A stretch of 64,000 bases of DNA from positions 18,097,817 through 18,161,816 of the forward strand of contig NC_090699.1 of the NCBI RefSeq assembly GCF_040954835.1, written 5' to 3'. How positions within the stretch are numbered: the stretch's first letter is position 1; the number at the start of each line of letters is the position of its first letter. The position numbers were made by a program, and so were the translations under genes. Under the pieces are notes generated by a model. It was given only the letters and a program-made list of their open reading frames with translations. It searched no databases and was not told the DNA's origin. The DNA is from Lepisosteus oculatus (Eukaryota > Chordata > Actinopteri > Semionotiformes > Lepisosteidae). Positions 48,221 through 60,178 of the stretch are shown piece by piece.

Positions 48221-48249
48221 ATTGAAGTATAAGCCCATGAACAAAGCCG
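48221..48249 (+). other. exon-like 29-nt unit in lrmda intron 2
   Basis: A strong pyrimidine tract and TTTTGCAG (to 48220) precede the unit and GTAAGA (48250) follows. Joined to lrmda exon 2 the frame reads R-LKYKPMNKA and stays open, but 29 nt would shift the phase expected for the next exon. It could be a cryptic or frame-shifting alternative exon, an exon of another transcript, or chance. Confidence 0.3.
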
Positions 48250-48890
48250 GTAAGATTTTGCTGTTATGATCAAGTGCCTTAGTATGAAAAGTTAAACGTG
48301 TTTAAATGATAAACATTGCTTATTGTCATCATTGCTGTCTGTAAGAAAGACAGAAGATACTGTACTGTTCTACTTTTATTCCACCTCTGGTAAATATGAT
48401 TCAAATATGTATTTAAATACATACCAATACAGAAGCAATATTTTGAACATTAAAGTACCTTCTACGTGCCGAACTCTCATTTTAGTGTAAGCCTCATCAG
48501 AGAGTGTAGTTTTATCTTGACATGCGTGCAGCTGGTGATTTTTTTGCCATTCCTCTTTTGAGGCTTATAGTGCAGCAAAGCTCCCTCTTTTGTTTCTGGA
48601 CAGTGTGAACTACAATGATAATCGGGTATCATAACAATGTTGTGTTGGAGTTAGAGTCTGTAACTTGTAAGCCATCGCCACCTAATCTGTACCCGGACCG
48701 CTTTAGAAAAGGAAAGAAAACGGTCCTATTTTCCCTGCTTTGCCATAGAACTGTCGAAATAAGGAAGCATGTTTTATTTCTAATCTACCTCCTGGTCTGT
48801 GATCATGATATTTCCATTGTGTAGGTGCGTGCAGAGCACTCTTTTTTTCTTGTGCAAGACACTTATGAACTACAGGTAAATAATGTATCT

Positions 48891-48910
48891 CCCCCCCCCC
48901 CCCCCACCCC
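48891..48910. repeat. poly-C tract
   Basis: Fifteen consecutive C followed by ACCCC. It is prone to length error in assembly. A 12-C run lies at 23188-23199. Confidence 0.9.
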
Positions 48911-51900
48911 ATTACTACTATTTTACTTTTCCTCTGACCCTCGGAGCAAGTGCTAAAACCCCAGTTAGGGGAAAACCTGAGCCGGGACTGTCAAGAACGA
49001 GGCAGCCTTCACTCTCTGTTCATTTCAGAGGTCTTTGGTCTCGAGAGTCTTTGTGAACCAAGAGATACTTCAAAACCTCACAAGAAAGAAAGGGAAAATC
49101 CTCATGCGCATTTACTTCACAGGCTGGGGAGAAGCTGCCCGGTGGTTAGTGCACTGACAGGTGTTTGTGCGTCAATGAAGTGAAAGCCTTTGATGACAAA
49201 TCCTTTTACCTTCCTCTGTTGCACAACTCCTTAAAACTTCAACAGAGGGGGATTACCAGTGGAACGGGAGTTACAAGTTGCACACAACGCATATTTATTT
49301 TAAAAAAGAATCCATGCAGGCACAAGTGCATTTATAACCTCAAATGTAGTTGTTCAACTAAAAAAAAAAATGCTTTATAACAGTTGCAGCTGACTGATGT
49401 TACTGTAATCAGCCATGTAAGAATTGTAATATCTGTTGCCTACAAGTATACAAACATGAAAATGGAAATGAATTTCAGACTTTTAACTGTTAACTAAAAC
49501 TGTTAACAGGCACATTTATAAGAATTCAGTCTCCGAGTGTTTTACTAGAACTGATTATGTGATGTTATCCCATTTACCAGCCATTTAAGAAACTTCTAAA
49601 ATGATCTATGTGTCTCTCACAGTCCAGAGATAGTACTCTGTTTCTATTATGGTACCCTGACAATTTTATCAACTCTGCAGTTCTTTCACAAAAATAAGCT
49701 GTAGTCATCTGTAACACAAAGTATAGTTTTTTTTTTAAACTGAAAAGTCCTTATTGATTACAAAAATTCTTCCTTACTGAGTTCTGTTTTAGAGAATACT
49801 GAATTTTGACAGCAGTGATTGTTCATCAAAAATGCAATCACGGTCCTTAACATACTGCTGAACAAGCTGTGGATGTCAGTTCTTTTTCACGACCAGAGTT
49901 ACTTTTGGCACTTCGTTTTTGTCATCTTCAAAATAGTATATTTGACGATTCAGTACTTTACAAGGTACTCATTTTGAACTAGGGCTACAAAGAGAGAGCT
50001 TTTTTTTTTCTTTTTAAAAAACATTCCTCCTGGAAAGAATATAGTTCATCAACCAAAATAAACATGCCAGAACACTTTGAAGTTGGAAGAAAAATGCTGC
50101 TCGACTCTTCTGTGTTAAGCGGTTGCAAGGTGACACTTCTGAGAGAGTTGTTGGCAGTTGGAATGCGTAATTCCTCCTTTCCTGCCTGCAGTTTACCTCC
50201 TGCCGGATTTATAGCACGTCTTTCTGTATTTTATCCAGTCATCGATCTATAACGTATCACTGCTGTGAACAAACTCCTGGGCAAGGTTCCTTTTGCAGGT
50301 GATGTGTATAAATGTGTTTGTTTATGAGGATGTAGGCCTTGGACCATGAGATCTCCTTTTACTGAACCTGTGGATGGTGCCAGTGTATGCGTGTGTGTGT
50401 GTTTTTGTTCTGAAGCAGCAGGTTAGTTACATTTCATTATAATAGCTTTAGTCTAGCGTGTGATAAAACATCTTGATGGTCTTTTTGAGGTCATCTGCCG
50501 ATATTTTCCTAGACGTGGTTTGCCTCCACAAACACATTACCCTGGATTAGGACATCTGCTGAGTTGAACGAATATAAAGAGAAGTTATAAACTGTATGCA
50601 TATAAAACATGTGGAACGTCTTATAAAACAGCTACAGTGCAATGGAGTTCAAGCCGTCAGCAGAAATTTCAGTAGTTATAATTTATCAGGTGATAACCCC
50701 TGGTAAGGCTGAGTGAATGGAGGCATTGCTTCATGAACACCTGTTGGGCAGTTTTTCCTTTTATTACTAAACCTTCACAGCAACACTCTTTTTTTTCTTT
50801 TTCTTTTTTTTTGCAGAATTCCTAATGGCTAAAATTCTTCCAGAAGAATTTCCCAATCTGTGATGACTCTGTGAAAGTGGCAGTGTAATCTGCCCCACAA
50901 GAGGAGTTTGCTCCAGTTACTGTGCTGTTTTCTTTCTGCTTTCAGGGCTGTAGAAGGAGAATTGGGTTGTGGAGGAGGTCTGTTTTGAATGATAAACAAG
51001 CGCGGGTAGCTCGCATGTTGTGTGCCTGCTTTCTTCCAACCAGCCCAACCTGCTTAAATTAATTATTAGTTTTATAGCAAAGCCTCAGGCCTTGCTGAGG
51101 TAGGTAATCCCTAAAGGAGGCTAATCCGGTCCTGCTTTACAGAAAATCGATTCCGGCCTTTGGTGTTGGCATGCCATCAGGGCACGGGACACATGTCCTG
51201 CACCTCGTGATTTTTTCATGAGCTGTGTTTTGAAGTTATAAAGCCAGCAGCGGATGCTCGGGGTGATGGGGGAGAAAAGGATACCTCGAAGCTATGAAAG
51301 GACCGCAAATTTCTCTTGAGGACCGGTGCAAGTGTTTGGATGTGGATTTAGCCAGTTTTTTTTCTTTTTGTTTTACTGGACATGATTAGAAAAGTTAAAA
51401 GGGCTAAATAATAATCTCATTGTGTGTATTAGTATTTATACACAGATCCACTGCATAAATCAAGTCATTCAAAAATCTTGATCATATTAGCCTCATCTGT
51501 AATATGATTTTTTTCAGGCCGTATTTATGTCTTTATGCTTCAGCATCCGTGCTTTTGAATTGCATACCTGTAGCAAATGCTGGTTTTCTCTCTCTGTTTT
51601 ATTTAAGGAATTTATTTTAAAAATGTCACGCACTGTTGCGGTCATTCAGTGTATGGATTCCACATGCTGTTTTGTAGAATAAAATATGTTTTTTTTTTAT
51701 TAAAGGACATAGCTCATTTTTAAAATAAAAAAAAATCAAACCCAGCTGACGTTTTACAAGGATCCCTCAATCATTTGATTGCACAAGCATGGTTGTTAAA
51801 CCCAGATTTACACTTTTCCAATATGCGGTGCTAATGCCAGACTGAGCTGATGTTGAATTCCATTTAAACCTATTCACAGTTCCTTTTGTTAGGAGACAGA

Positions 51901-54339
51901 AGTGCCTGCTCACTTTATTAAGTTTCAGTGGTTAATGACAGAATAATGTAGAAGCGGACTTGGAGGCTTATAACAGCTGACAGCACTGATCCACTAAAGG
52001 TAGAAGCCAGGGATGTTGCAGTGGCATGTAGCTAGGGAGCCTGAGATTTATCATTCATGCCAACTGACCCTTCTAGTAAAAGTTTAATAAGGGATAAATT
52101 GACATGTGAATTTGTAATCCCCCTCAGTTTTGCCAGAGGGATTCCTTAATTAGGAAACAACAAAGAGAATCTTGTATTTCATTATTAGGCTCATGTTTTG
52201 TATTTGTTTTTTAAATAACTACAGAGAACCCTCTGTCACTGGAGCTGTATATTATCGGTATCAACACTGTTTAATGGAGACGATGTTTCTTGGAAGAAAT
52301 ATGATTGTCAAAGTCAAAAATGTTTGGCTGCATTGTAGTATATGACTTTGAAACGTATCAGTAGGAAATATTTTTTTTTACGATGGTAACCAGATTTGTT
52401 ATCATTTTTATAGTCTCCGTCAAAAAGATTGATTTCCCTTGGTCAGTGTGGGGGAAATCACAGAATACTTTTTTTTTTAATGTTAAGAACCTCTTTAACT
52501 GTTCACTTTAATAATGGTCCCTAAACCTGTGATTTGCAGTTTGTGAAATGTGAAGTATCCTGGAAGGCTCCCCGTAGCCAAACTGCATCTGTGAGAAGGG
52601 ACATGAAATCCAGTTTCGCCTGGAAAGAGAAGATGGGTTGGAGAGGGAGTTACAGGAACTGAGAGAGCTCCAGGTGAAGGAGGGACTGGCAACACCCATG
52701 CTTGATGGAAGTACGCACCCCAAATAGGCAGACCAGCAACACAGGGCAACGAATAAGGATACTCAGAGGGCCATTGCAGATGTTGATCTTTACGTGATCC
52801 CGTGTATGCATCTTAAGTGTCTAAAATCCACCAGCATATTGGCAGTCGCATGGAAGGATGTCAGTCTGCATATTTCACTGCATCACTAAAAAAGGATGAT
52901 GGAGGCAAACCGGCTGCGATGGCATGAGCGGACATTCATCTCTTCCTTGAGAAGTGTGCAGAATGCACATGCCCATGAAATTGAGGCTTTTGAACGTGAC
53001 AATTTGAAGTTTGTTACCTGTCTTTATAGCTCAGTGGAAATGAGGCCTGTGACTTATTTAACAGTGTGACATGACTGAGAGTCATGGAATTAATGATAAC
53101 CACTAAGAGGACAGCAGCGGCTTGGCAGTTTCTTTAATAAGCGTATAAACAAAATGCACTGAAAATATTGTGAATTTCCTGTTAATGGATATTTTGTTTT
53201 CTTTACTATATTTAATATTTTACAAAGGTTTTTAGAAAGCCTTACCTCAAAACATGGCATATTTTGCTATGAAATCCTGGATTTTCAACTTTGGAGCTTG
53301 ACAGTAGCTGTCTGCCATCTCAGTTGTGCTTGTCTGCAATGATCGGGGACATCATATGAGTCCTTTCTAATCTAGCAATAGTGGTGGTGGCTCCAATTCT
53401 GAATCTATTTGGCCTTGACTTGGCAGATCTCATTGCATGTTTTTACCATCTTGCAAAGGTAAGAGATTTTTTGTGCGGCTTGTGATCTATTGAGCACTAA
53501 AGCAAGAGTTATAGTGTGTTATCCTCATCCTCTTTGAGAGTCATGATGAATGGAGGCCAACCATCGTTTCCTCGTAGAGAATACAGAAGAAGGGACAGAT
53601 TGGCGCTGTTGTGTCAGTGTCCCCTGCCCTGTGTTTTCCAGTTGGTGCAGTTAATTTCGGAAATGCAGACACTTCTCTCGATTGTCTGATTTATTGCTTC
53701 TGCATGTTAAGATTTCAGTGGAACAATAGAGTATTGGGGTGAGTGAAATGGGGCTCTCTTTATGCAGAATGTAGGGAGCTGCACGATATGAGATTTACTT
53801 TGAAGTATTCGATTTGTGCCACTGAAGGTTACAGAGGATTTTATATTTAGCCATTTAGACAAACGTGAAATTAAATTGTAGTTTATTCAGCTGCAGTTTT
53901 ATTTCCACAATTAAGCAGTGTGCTTTACACGAAGAAAAACCGTTCCTGTCTTAATGTGCCATAAAATGCCAAGAGAATGATGATTTCATAATTATTTAAA
54001 TATGTTTAAAAGCTGCGAGGCTTAATGTTTAGTGAACAGAGCTCATTGAGAGAATGTGACGGATGTCTCGAGGGTTTCCGCTGGGATAAAAAGGACAACA
54101 TTGTTCACAGCTGAACTTATATGGAGTTTCATTTTTAATGCCATGTTGTAATTGTTTCAGGAAGCTTCCTGTAACAGTTTCTAACAAAGAGATAGTTTAA
54201 AAGGGCTTTCAATAAATGTGATCTTCTGTGTCATCTTTTGTGCACTTAATATTGTAATGAGCAGTTGCCCAAAGCTTTCTAGCCCTGTAAAGATGTGTCC
54301 CAAGTTCAAGGAGTGTGTTCATCTTATGATTACAGTGCT

Positions 54340-54375
54340 CAAGACTTGGAGATTTAATTAATCATTAATCACCAG
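54340..54375. promoter_or_regulatory. homeodomain-site cluster
   Basis: agatttaattaatcattaat packs overlapping TAATTAAT and ATTAATCA cores within 25 bp. This is typical of PAX/LHX/POU-type enhancer sites, though such strings also arise by chance in AT-rich DNA. Confidence 0.25.
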
Positions 54376-57300
54376 TTACAGAAAAACACAACTACACTTA
54401 CCCAAACTGTTGTGTGAAGTGTAGTTTAAAAATTGAATGCGCTTTCTGATGTCTCAAACCCATAATTGAATCATGATGCCTGTTAAACCCTTAATTATGT
54501 AAAACTCTGCTGTATCGCTGTTTTTTATGACATGCAGTGGGCTTTGTTTAGACATGTTGATTGTCTGTGGAGCACTGATAAAAGTTAAAAGGCACATTCC
54601 ACACGGGCCTGAAATGTCCTTTCAGATTCCAGTGTGTGCACATGGAACAAAGAGGGGCACAGGGGTACACAGGGTAGCTCTCGTTAAGGCTACAAATTGG
54701 AAAGAGCAAATTTTACGTCAGTTCACATCAGTGTGAAAAGAAAAATCTAGCACTTCGTACCCTGCTTTGCCATGGTAAATCTGCTCACTACAGGCAGTTT
54801 TGCATTGGTGGCACTGCGCCTGTGCAATTGCCTAGGTAAAGCATCTGTGCCCAATCCAGCTGTGCTTTACCACTCTTCCACCATTATTTCACCACTGTTT
54901 ACCTGCGTTTGCTCTGGTAACAACACCACACGAGCCAGGAGTACCAGGCTTTTGTTGTTTTTCCTGTGGAATGACACTGCTATAGGAATACAGTGTTTTA
55001 AATACAAATTTGAAACACAGGCCTTGCCAACCTGTGTCCTGTCCATGTCACCACAAGCCTGACTGATGTACACCTCCTGCGTTCTTCTTTAAATTTTGTT
55101 CATGATCGCTGTTTGGTTGCCAGTACCCATTCAAGATGGGTGTTTTATGCATGACGCACATATAGTAGTTTTCCCTTTGCACATTTTCAAATAAAATAAT
55201 CCTGAAGTTATTCTTTAAGATTGCTTTTGTGTACATATATGTTCCCATATTTCAGAAACCTACAGAGTTATTAGTGTTGTATTTTAAATACCATGCTCCT
55301 ATTGTTCAAATTACCTTATAACAATTTTGAACCCACGGTGACCCTGTACCCTGGTCAGTTTTAAAGATGTATTTTTTTTCTTTCCAGCATATTTAAGACA
55401 GATTCCTGCATTGATCTCTCATACCTGAGCTAAAAAAAAAAACAGTTTTTATGGTTGTCTGTGCCGGCTTTGCAACTGCTGTAGCATTTTAAACGTCCAT
55501 TTACAACCTTTTAACTGTCAGGAACTATTGAATTATGGATGTTTACTTTCCTCTGAGCTCCTAGAATCACTGAAATTACTTTAATAGCGCAAGTGGTAAT
55601 ATTAATGTATTTGCTTATGAAGAGCTGAGTTATTAGCATATCAACCTAACTTCAAGGAGTTCACCCACAGCTTTTGATGGGAGCGCACATTCTGAGTGGA
55701 GGCAAATTGTTTTTTTTCCAGCTCCCCGCCAGCTATCATTCTTTTATATATACTACGTGACAAATCAACCTTAGGAGGTTTGGAGCTGCCACAACATGAC
55801 ATTACCTATCAGCTTGTCAGCCCTGTGTTGACTCTGTGCCTTTTAGGCTGTATATTTCTTTAAAGTCTAGAGCCAGTTACTTAGTCAGCTCTAACTAATT
55901 TCAGAGGGAAAGGAAACTTCACTGGTGTGCTGTTTGGGACCTGCTTTTTAATCCTGGCCTGTTTAATGTTTGCCTCCTGACATTCTGGGCCAGACATCAT
56001 TTTAATGGTATGTAGAGTGATAAAGCCAATAAAATGTCAAGATGATTGATAATCTGAGCATTATAGCAATATGACTTTCCTGTCCTCCTCTGTGCTGTAG
56101 ATGATGGTTTCCAAATTGAATTCCTGCAGTGGGGTGTGTGTGCACAAGTGAGAGAGGGGAGTAGAGTTCTGGTGTGTGTGTGTTTAATGAATAAAATTCG
56201 CAGTTTGTGAAAGGCTTGTTCATAGTAATCCTCAGGCCTTAATAATGTGCCAGTTCTCAGCCAGTTCCACTTTTTTAAGTTATTGTAGCCCACTTGGCAA
56301 AATAAGTTTTACTTTTTTGGTGCGTTTTATATAAAAACAAAGTTATGTAGATCGGGAACAACAGAAGTTTGAAGAAATTGTTAGTTGTGCAGAATTGCAT
56401 TTTTGTAATTAGATTTCTAAATTTCTAGATGTCTAGATTTAATGTTATTTAATTATGTTCAGTTTGGATTAATTTAAATTAAGGATTAACTCCTGCATAG
56501 TAAAAAAACAGTGATGTCATGTATAATGGGAGAAGTAGCCGCGTTCTTCTGAAATCTATTGCCACATCAGAGGGCAAGCGTTCTTAAGGCTGTCTCCTCA
56601 GATTGCTCTTTTCCCATGTTGATTTTACACGAGAGTCATGTTTATAACAGTATAAACATTCTTACGTTTCCATCTTCACACATCCGTGATTGTTAGAAAA
56701 TAAATGCATAACTAAAACGCCTAATAAAAAATCCAGTATATTTCTAATGTGCTGGTGGTGTTCTAAATGCTTTGAGTTTGCCTTTGAGTTTGTGTGACAA
56801 GGAGCTTTATTTTACTGCCAGAATAAGGAGAAGTGTGTGTTTTCTATCAGCAATGGCTTGTTTAAAGAGTACCTGTGTGGATGTGAGGGTTTGCAGAAGA
56901 CTGACTGGGCCATTTATTTCCCCCAAGTTTTCCGCACTTGTCCAAACAAACTTTGTCAGCTGCTGGCCAGAAAGAATAATGAGCCCATCATTTAGAAAAG
57001 TTTTGTTTAGCTATAACGTTTTAATTATTGCTGTGAAAGCTTTTCTTCATTATTGAGCCGTCACGTGTGTAGCAGTTTGTTAACCTCTCTGCTTTAACTC
57101 TCGAAGGAACGTTCTGTTCGGATCGGGAAGTGTTTTCCATCTGAAGCTCAGTAGGAGACGTGTCTTTTGTCAAAGGACCTGACTGATGTTCGGAAACTAA
57201 TATTGTACCATTGAGGACTGTAGGAGAGGTTGATTGGAATGGTGAAAAGGAAAAACGAAGGTGAGGGAAATCCTTGCAGTGTCTTTGAACTTCTGGGATG

Positions 57301-58304
57301 TATTGAGGGCTAAGTTCCTTTGTAGGACTGTGTTCCAGTCCTCCTGACAGGATAGATCCCAGTTCTCTATGTAAAAAGATGGTGGAATGGCTGTGTTGTA
57401 GATAAACTCAAACTCAGGACTAGAATCGCCACTGCAGGGCTGATCCACAGAGTCAAATCACAGTCTTGCTGCCCCTTGAAGCCCATACCCTAAGTGCACA
57501 GCTGGGGTACAAAGTCTTTGAGATTGCGGCCTCATTGGAACATACTTATTTTGATGCTTCAGATCCTTTTACAGTTGGGTGTATGGAAATAAAGCTCGGT
57601 GTTGCATCGGGCTAAGGTTTAAGCCATTAGCCGCATGTAAAATTCAAGGACCTGCGGTTTTTGGTTAGTGGCGTGTCAGGTATCCCTGCAGCATCCTTCT
57701 TTTTATTCCTGCCCGGGGTCTTCCCCAGGATCTGTTCTTGGTCTTTTTCCTCTTTCCTCACCAGCACAGGGAATAGAGCCTCAGCAGTTGACAGTAGTCC
57801 TAGGTAATCCCTTATGTGCTCCAGCATGCTGGTCAGGTGTGTTTTGTTTTCTTTCTGGTGAAACAGTAATTCTGTGATCTTGCATAGCAGTTGCATTCAT
57901 GTACAACGGAGACTTACTGTGATTTAGTCTTTTTAAAAAATGTAATACTCAATACCCGTGAATAATTAAGAGACACGAAACGTCTGTCAGTGAATATAAA
58001 TTAAGAACCATCTCCTTGCATGATATTTCGGGTACGTTGATAATATACTAGCCTACGGAAAAGTTAAGGATGTGCATCGCATGTGAAATATTTTGAAACT
58101 CGTAATTGGTCCATTTTGTTTACTTTAAAAAACTAACTTTTCTCATTTCAAGATCTATTAAAAAGCTATTTTCTACTACTGTTTGTTACAGTATATACCC
58201 AGAAAAGCATCGATTATCTCTTGCTGACGGTGCAACATTTTGCAAGTTGTTAGTTTGTGCGTTTTTAATAAAATTTGAATTCGTTCGCCAGTTTTAGCTG
58301 TCAG

Positions 58305-58472
58305 ATGAAAGCGTCAGTCTCGCTTATACAACTGTTCAGCTATTGGTTTGTTATTGTGCTAGCAGCGTCTGCTCGCTTGCAGGAGGAGGAGCAGCGAGTT
58401 GAGAAATGGAGCAGGGCCTTGCAGCCTGAAAAAGCAGCGGAAGCTTTGAAGTCCCGTAGATGCGATGACTGA
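58305..58472 (+). CDS. small ORF, signal-peptide-like (doubtful gene)
   Basis: This ATG frame of 55 codons starts MKASVSLIQLFSYWFVIVLA then ASA, reading like a signal peptide: basic n-region, about 15 hydrophobic residues and an A-S-A cleavage site. It continues into a charged RLQEEEQRVEKWSRALQ tail and ends SRRCDD. I do not recognise the family. It lies in a local GC-richer patch and is followed by GTATAAAG at 58493. It could be chance, a secreted micropeptide, or an exon whose true end is a splice donor. Confidence 0.2.
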   Translation: MKASVSLIQLFSYWFVIVLAASARLQEEEQRVEKWSRALQPEKAAEALKSRRCDD

Positions 58473-59876
58473 CTGGGATGTTTGCACGGGGGGGTATAAA
58501 GGTTCACTTTAGAGTTTACTGCACCTAGTGCATGTTAGCGACTTAAAGATCTCGCAGCTTCAAGACGTTCCATTTCATAACAATATTATCCGAGTTCCAA
58601 ATGTTAGGTAATTACTGCCTGGAAGTGACTTAAGTCTTCCAGTAGATAATCGTGTCTACACAATTTTCTGAGAGATTTGATTAGTGTTTTGGTACAGTAT
58701 GGCATTTATCTTCAGACTTTCTTGTTAATTGCAATGCGACTCAAAAAGCCTTCAGTAAAATGTTGTGGCTTCAGAAAACGTTTTAGCAAAACGTTTGCAT
58801 TTAACATGAAAGCCAATTGTGTAATTGTATACATGCACAATGCCCACACATACAGTAATACATTCTATAATGACATCGTTAAATAAATCTGCCGACATTT
58901 CCAGCTGCATTGGTCTTGAGCTGGAGTAAATGAAATGATTTGCCGTGATCATGTGCAGCATAAAGTCAGGAAGTAAAGTTGCACTTTTCCTGTCTAGGCT
59001 GGACGAGCCGTAGAATTCCTAAAGGACAGAACGGAAAATTGTGGAATTTAGACGAATGAAAAGGCTGCTTGTTTGAGCATTCAGCCTGTTACACAAATTA
59101 ATCGCCGGGCCATGTATGGATTTTCACAATCGTCTCGCGGCTCTTCCAGTGCTGTACCATAACCTGTTCTCCAGACATCGTTGAGAAGACTCGCCTATTG
59201 TTAGAAGCTTGAGTGTCCCGATGACTGATGATTTGCAATGTGGAGAGCTAGTTTCAGAAAAAAAAGGTTTTTTGCATGTTACATAATAAACCATTTTAAT
59301 GGAGGAAATACTTTTGGAAAGTCTTCAAAAAAATCCATTAAAATATATAGACTGATGGTTCAAACGGTGGGTGGACGGGGGATGGTGGGGGCATTTTCTG
59401 AGGTATAGCTCAGAAAGGAAGGATACACCGTTGATTCACATACAAGCAAGTATTTATTAAGCTTCTAACCTTCTCATAAAATACAAGGGACATGTTTTGT
59501 TGACATTTGAAGTTCAAAACTTACACTTTAAAATATCCTCTGTTTTATCAATTTCACCTGCACGTGCCCTAAACATTCTGCTGGACTGCTATACCTGTTT
59601 TGCAGATTCAGTCCTAATTCTCACCCAACGGACATTCACATCGACAGAATTCTGAGGAGGCGAGGGCAGAAATTTAAAACCTTTTCCATAAAAGACAGCA
59701 ATCTATCAGTATGAATCCTGTCGGTTGCTTTGCAAACAAACTTGCAGTTTTTACCATGACTTGTGTTAGTGCATGAGCAGTACTATCCCAAATCATATCA
59801 TCTGCCTTTCTCTCAGTCCTGTCTTCTCTGGTAGGCTTACATTTCAAACATTGTTTCCCTGATCCTCAAGGCAGCT

Positions 59877-59993
59877 TTTGTGGAAGAATGGTCAGAGCTC
59901 TGAACTCTGGACTGCGATTGCTGCTGTTGAACTCTTAAGCAGAGTGCTAAACTCCTGCTGCACCTGTTACATTCACCAGCAGTGTAAAACTGA
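59877..59993 (+). mobile_element. tRNA-derived SINE fragment
   Basis: tggtcagagctctgaactct followed by ggactgcga is a tRNA-like A-box head. ctgctgttgaactcttaagc and agagtgctaaactcctgctg match the usual CTGCTGTTGTACCCTTGAGC...GTACTTAACCT body of a widespread fish SINE. The B box is largely lost and the 3' part is missing where the CR1-like sequence begins. Confidence 0.55.
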
Positions 59994-60178
59994 GACCAGG
60001 AGGCACTTTCTTTACACAAAGGGTGGTGGGAGTGTGCGACATCCTACCCAGCCGTGTTGTTAAAGCTAATACTGTACCTTGGGTCTCTTTCAAGAAACAG
60101 CTGGATGAGCCGGTGATCAATAAGCTATGTTTCAGCCTCTCATTTGTAACTGTTCTTATGTTCTTCTAATGTTCTTAA
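59994..60178 (+). mobile_element. CR1-like LINE 3' end, copy D
   Basis: Begins at gagaccaggaggcactttct followed by the ttacacaaagggtggtggga block shared with copies A and B, then tttcaagaaacagctggatg and a ttcttatgttcttctaatgt 3' end. It is 5'-truncated and directly abuts the SINE fragment. Confidence 0.75.

Larger units (their letters stand above)
48250..59876. other. intronic interval, no gene supported
   Basis: Apart from the poly-C tract, the homeodomain-site cluster and the small ORF at 58305-58472, this stretch holds ordinary AT-rich intron. Segments near 51900-52260, 54000-54230 and 55600-56010 are free of recognised repeats and might be regulatory. ORFs of up to 96 codons (for example 54772-55062) carry no recognisable domain. 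Confidence 0.45.

Noticed and set aside
50811..50863. Strong acceptor-like T-rich tract and TTTGCAG before an open stretch
   Set aside because: Joined to lrmda exon 2 it meets a stop within five codons and no donor follows.
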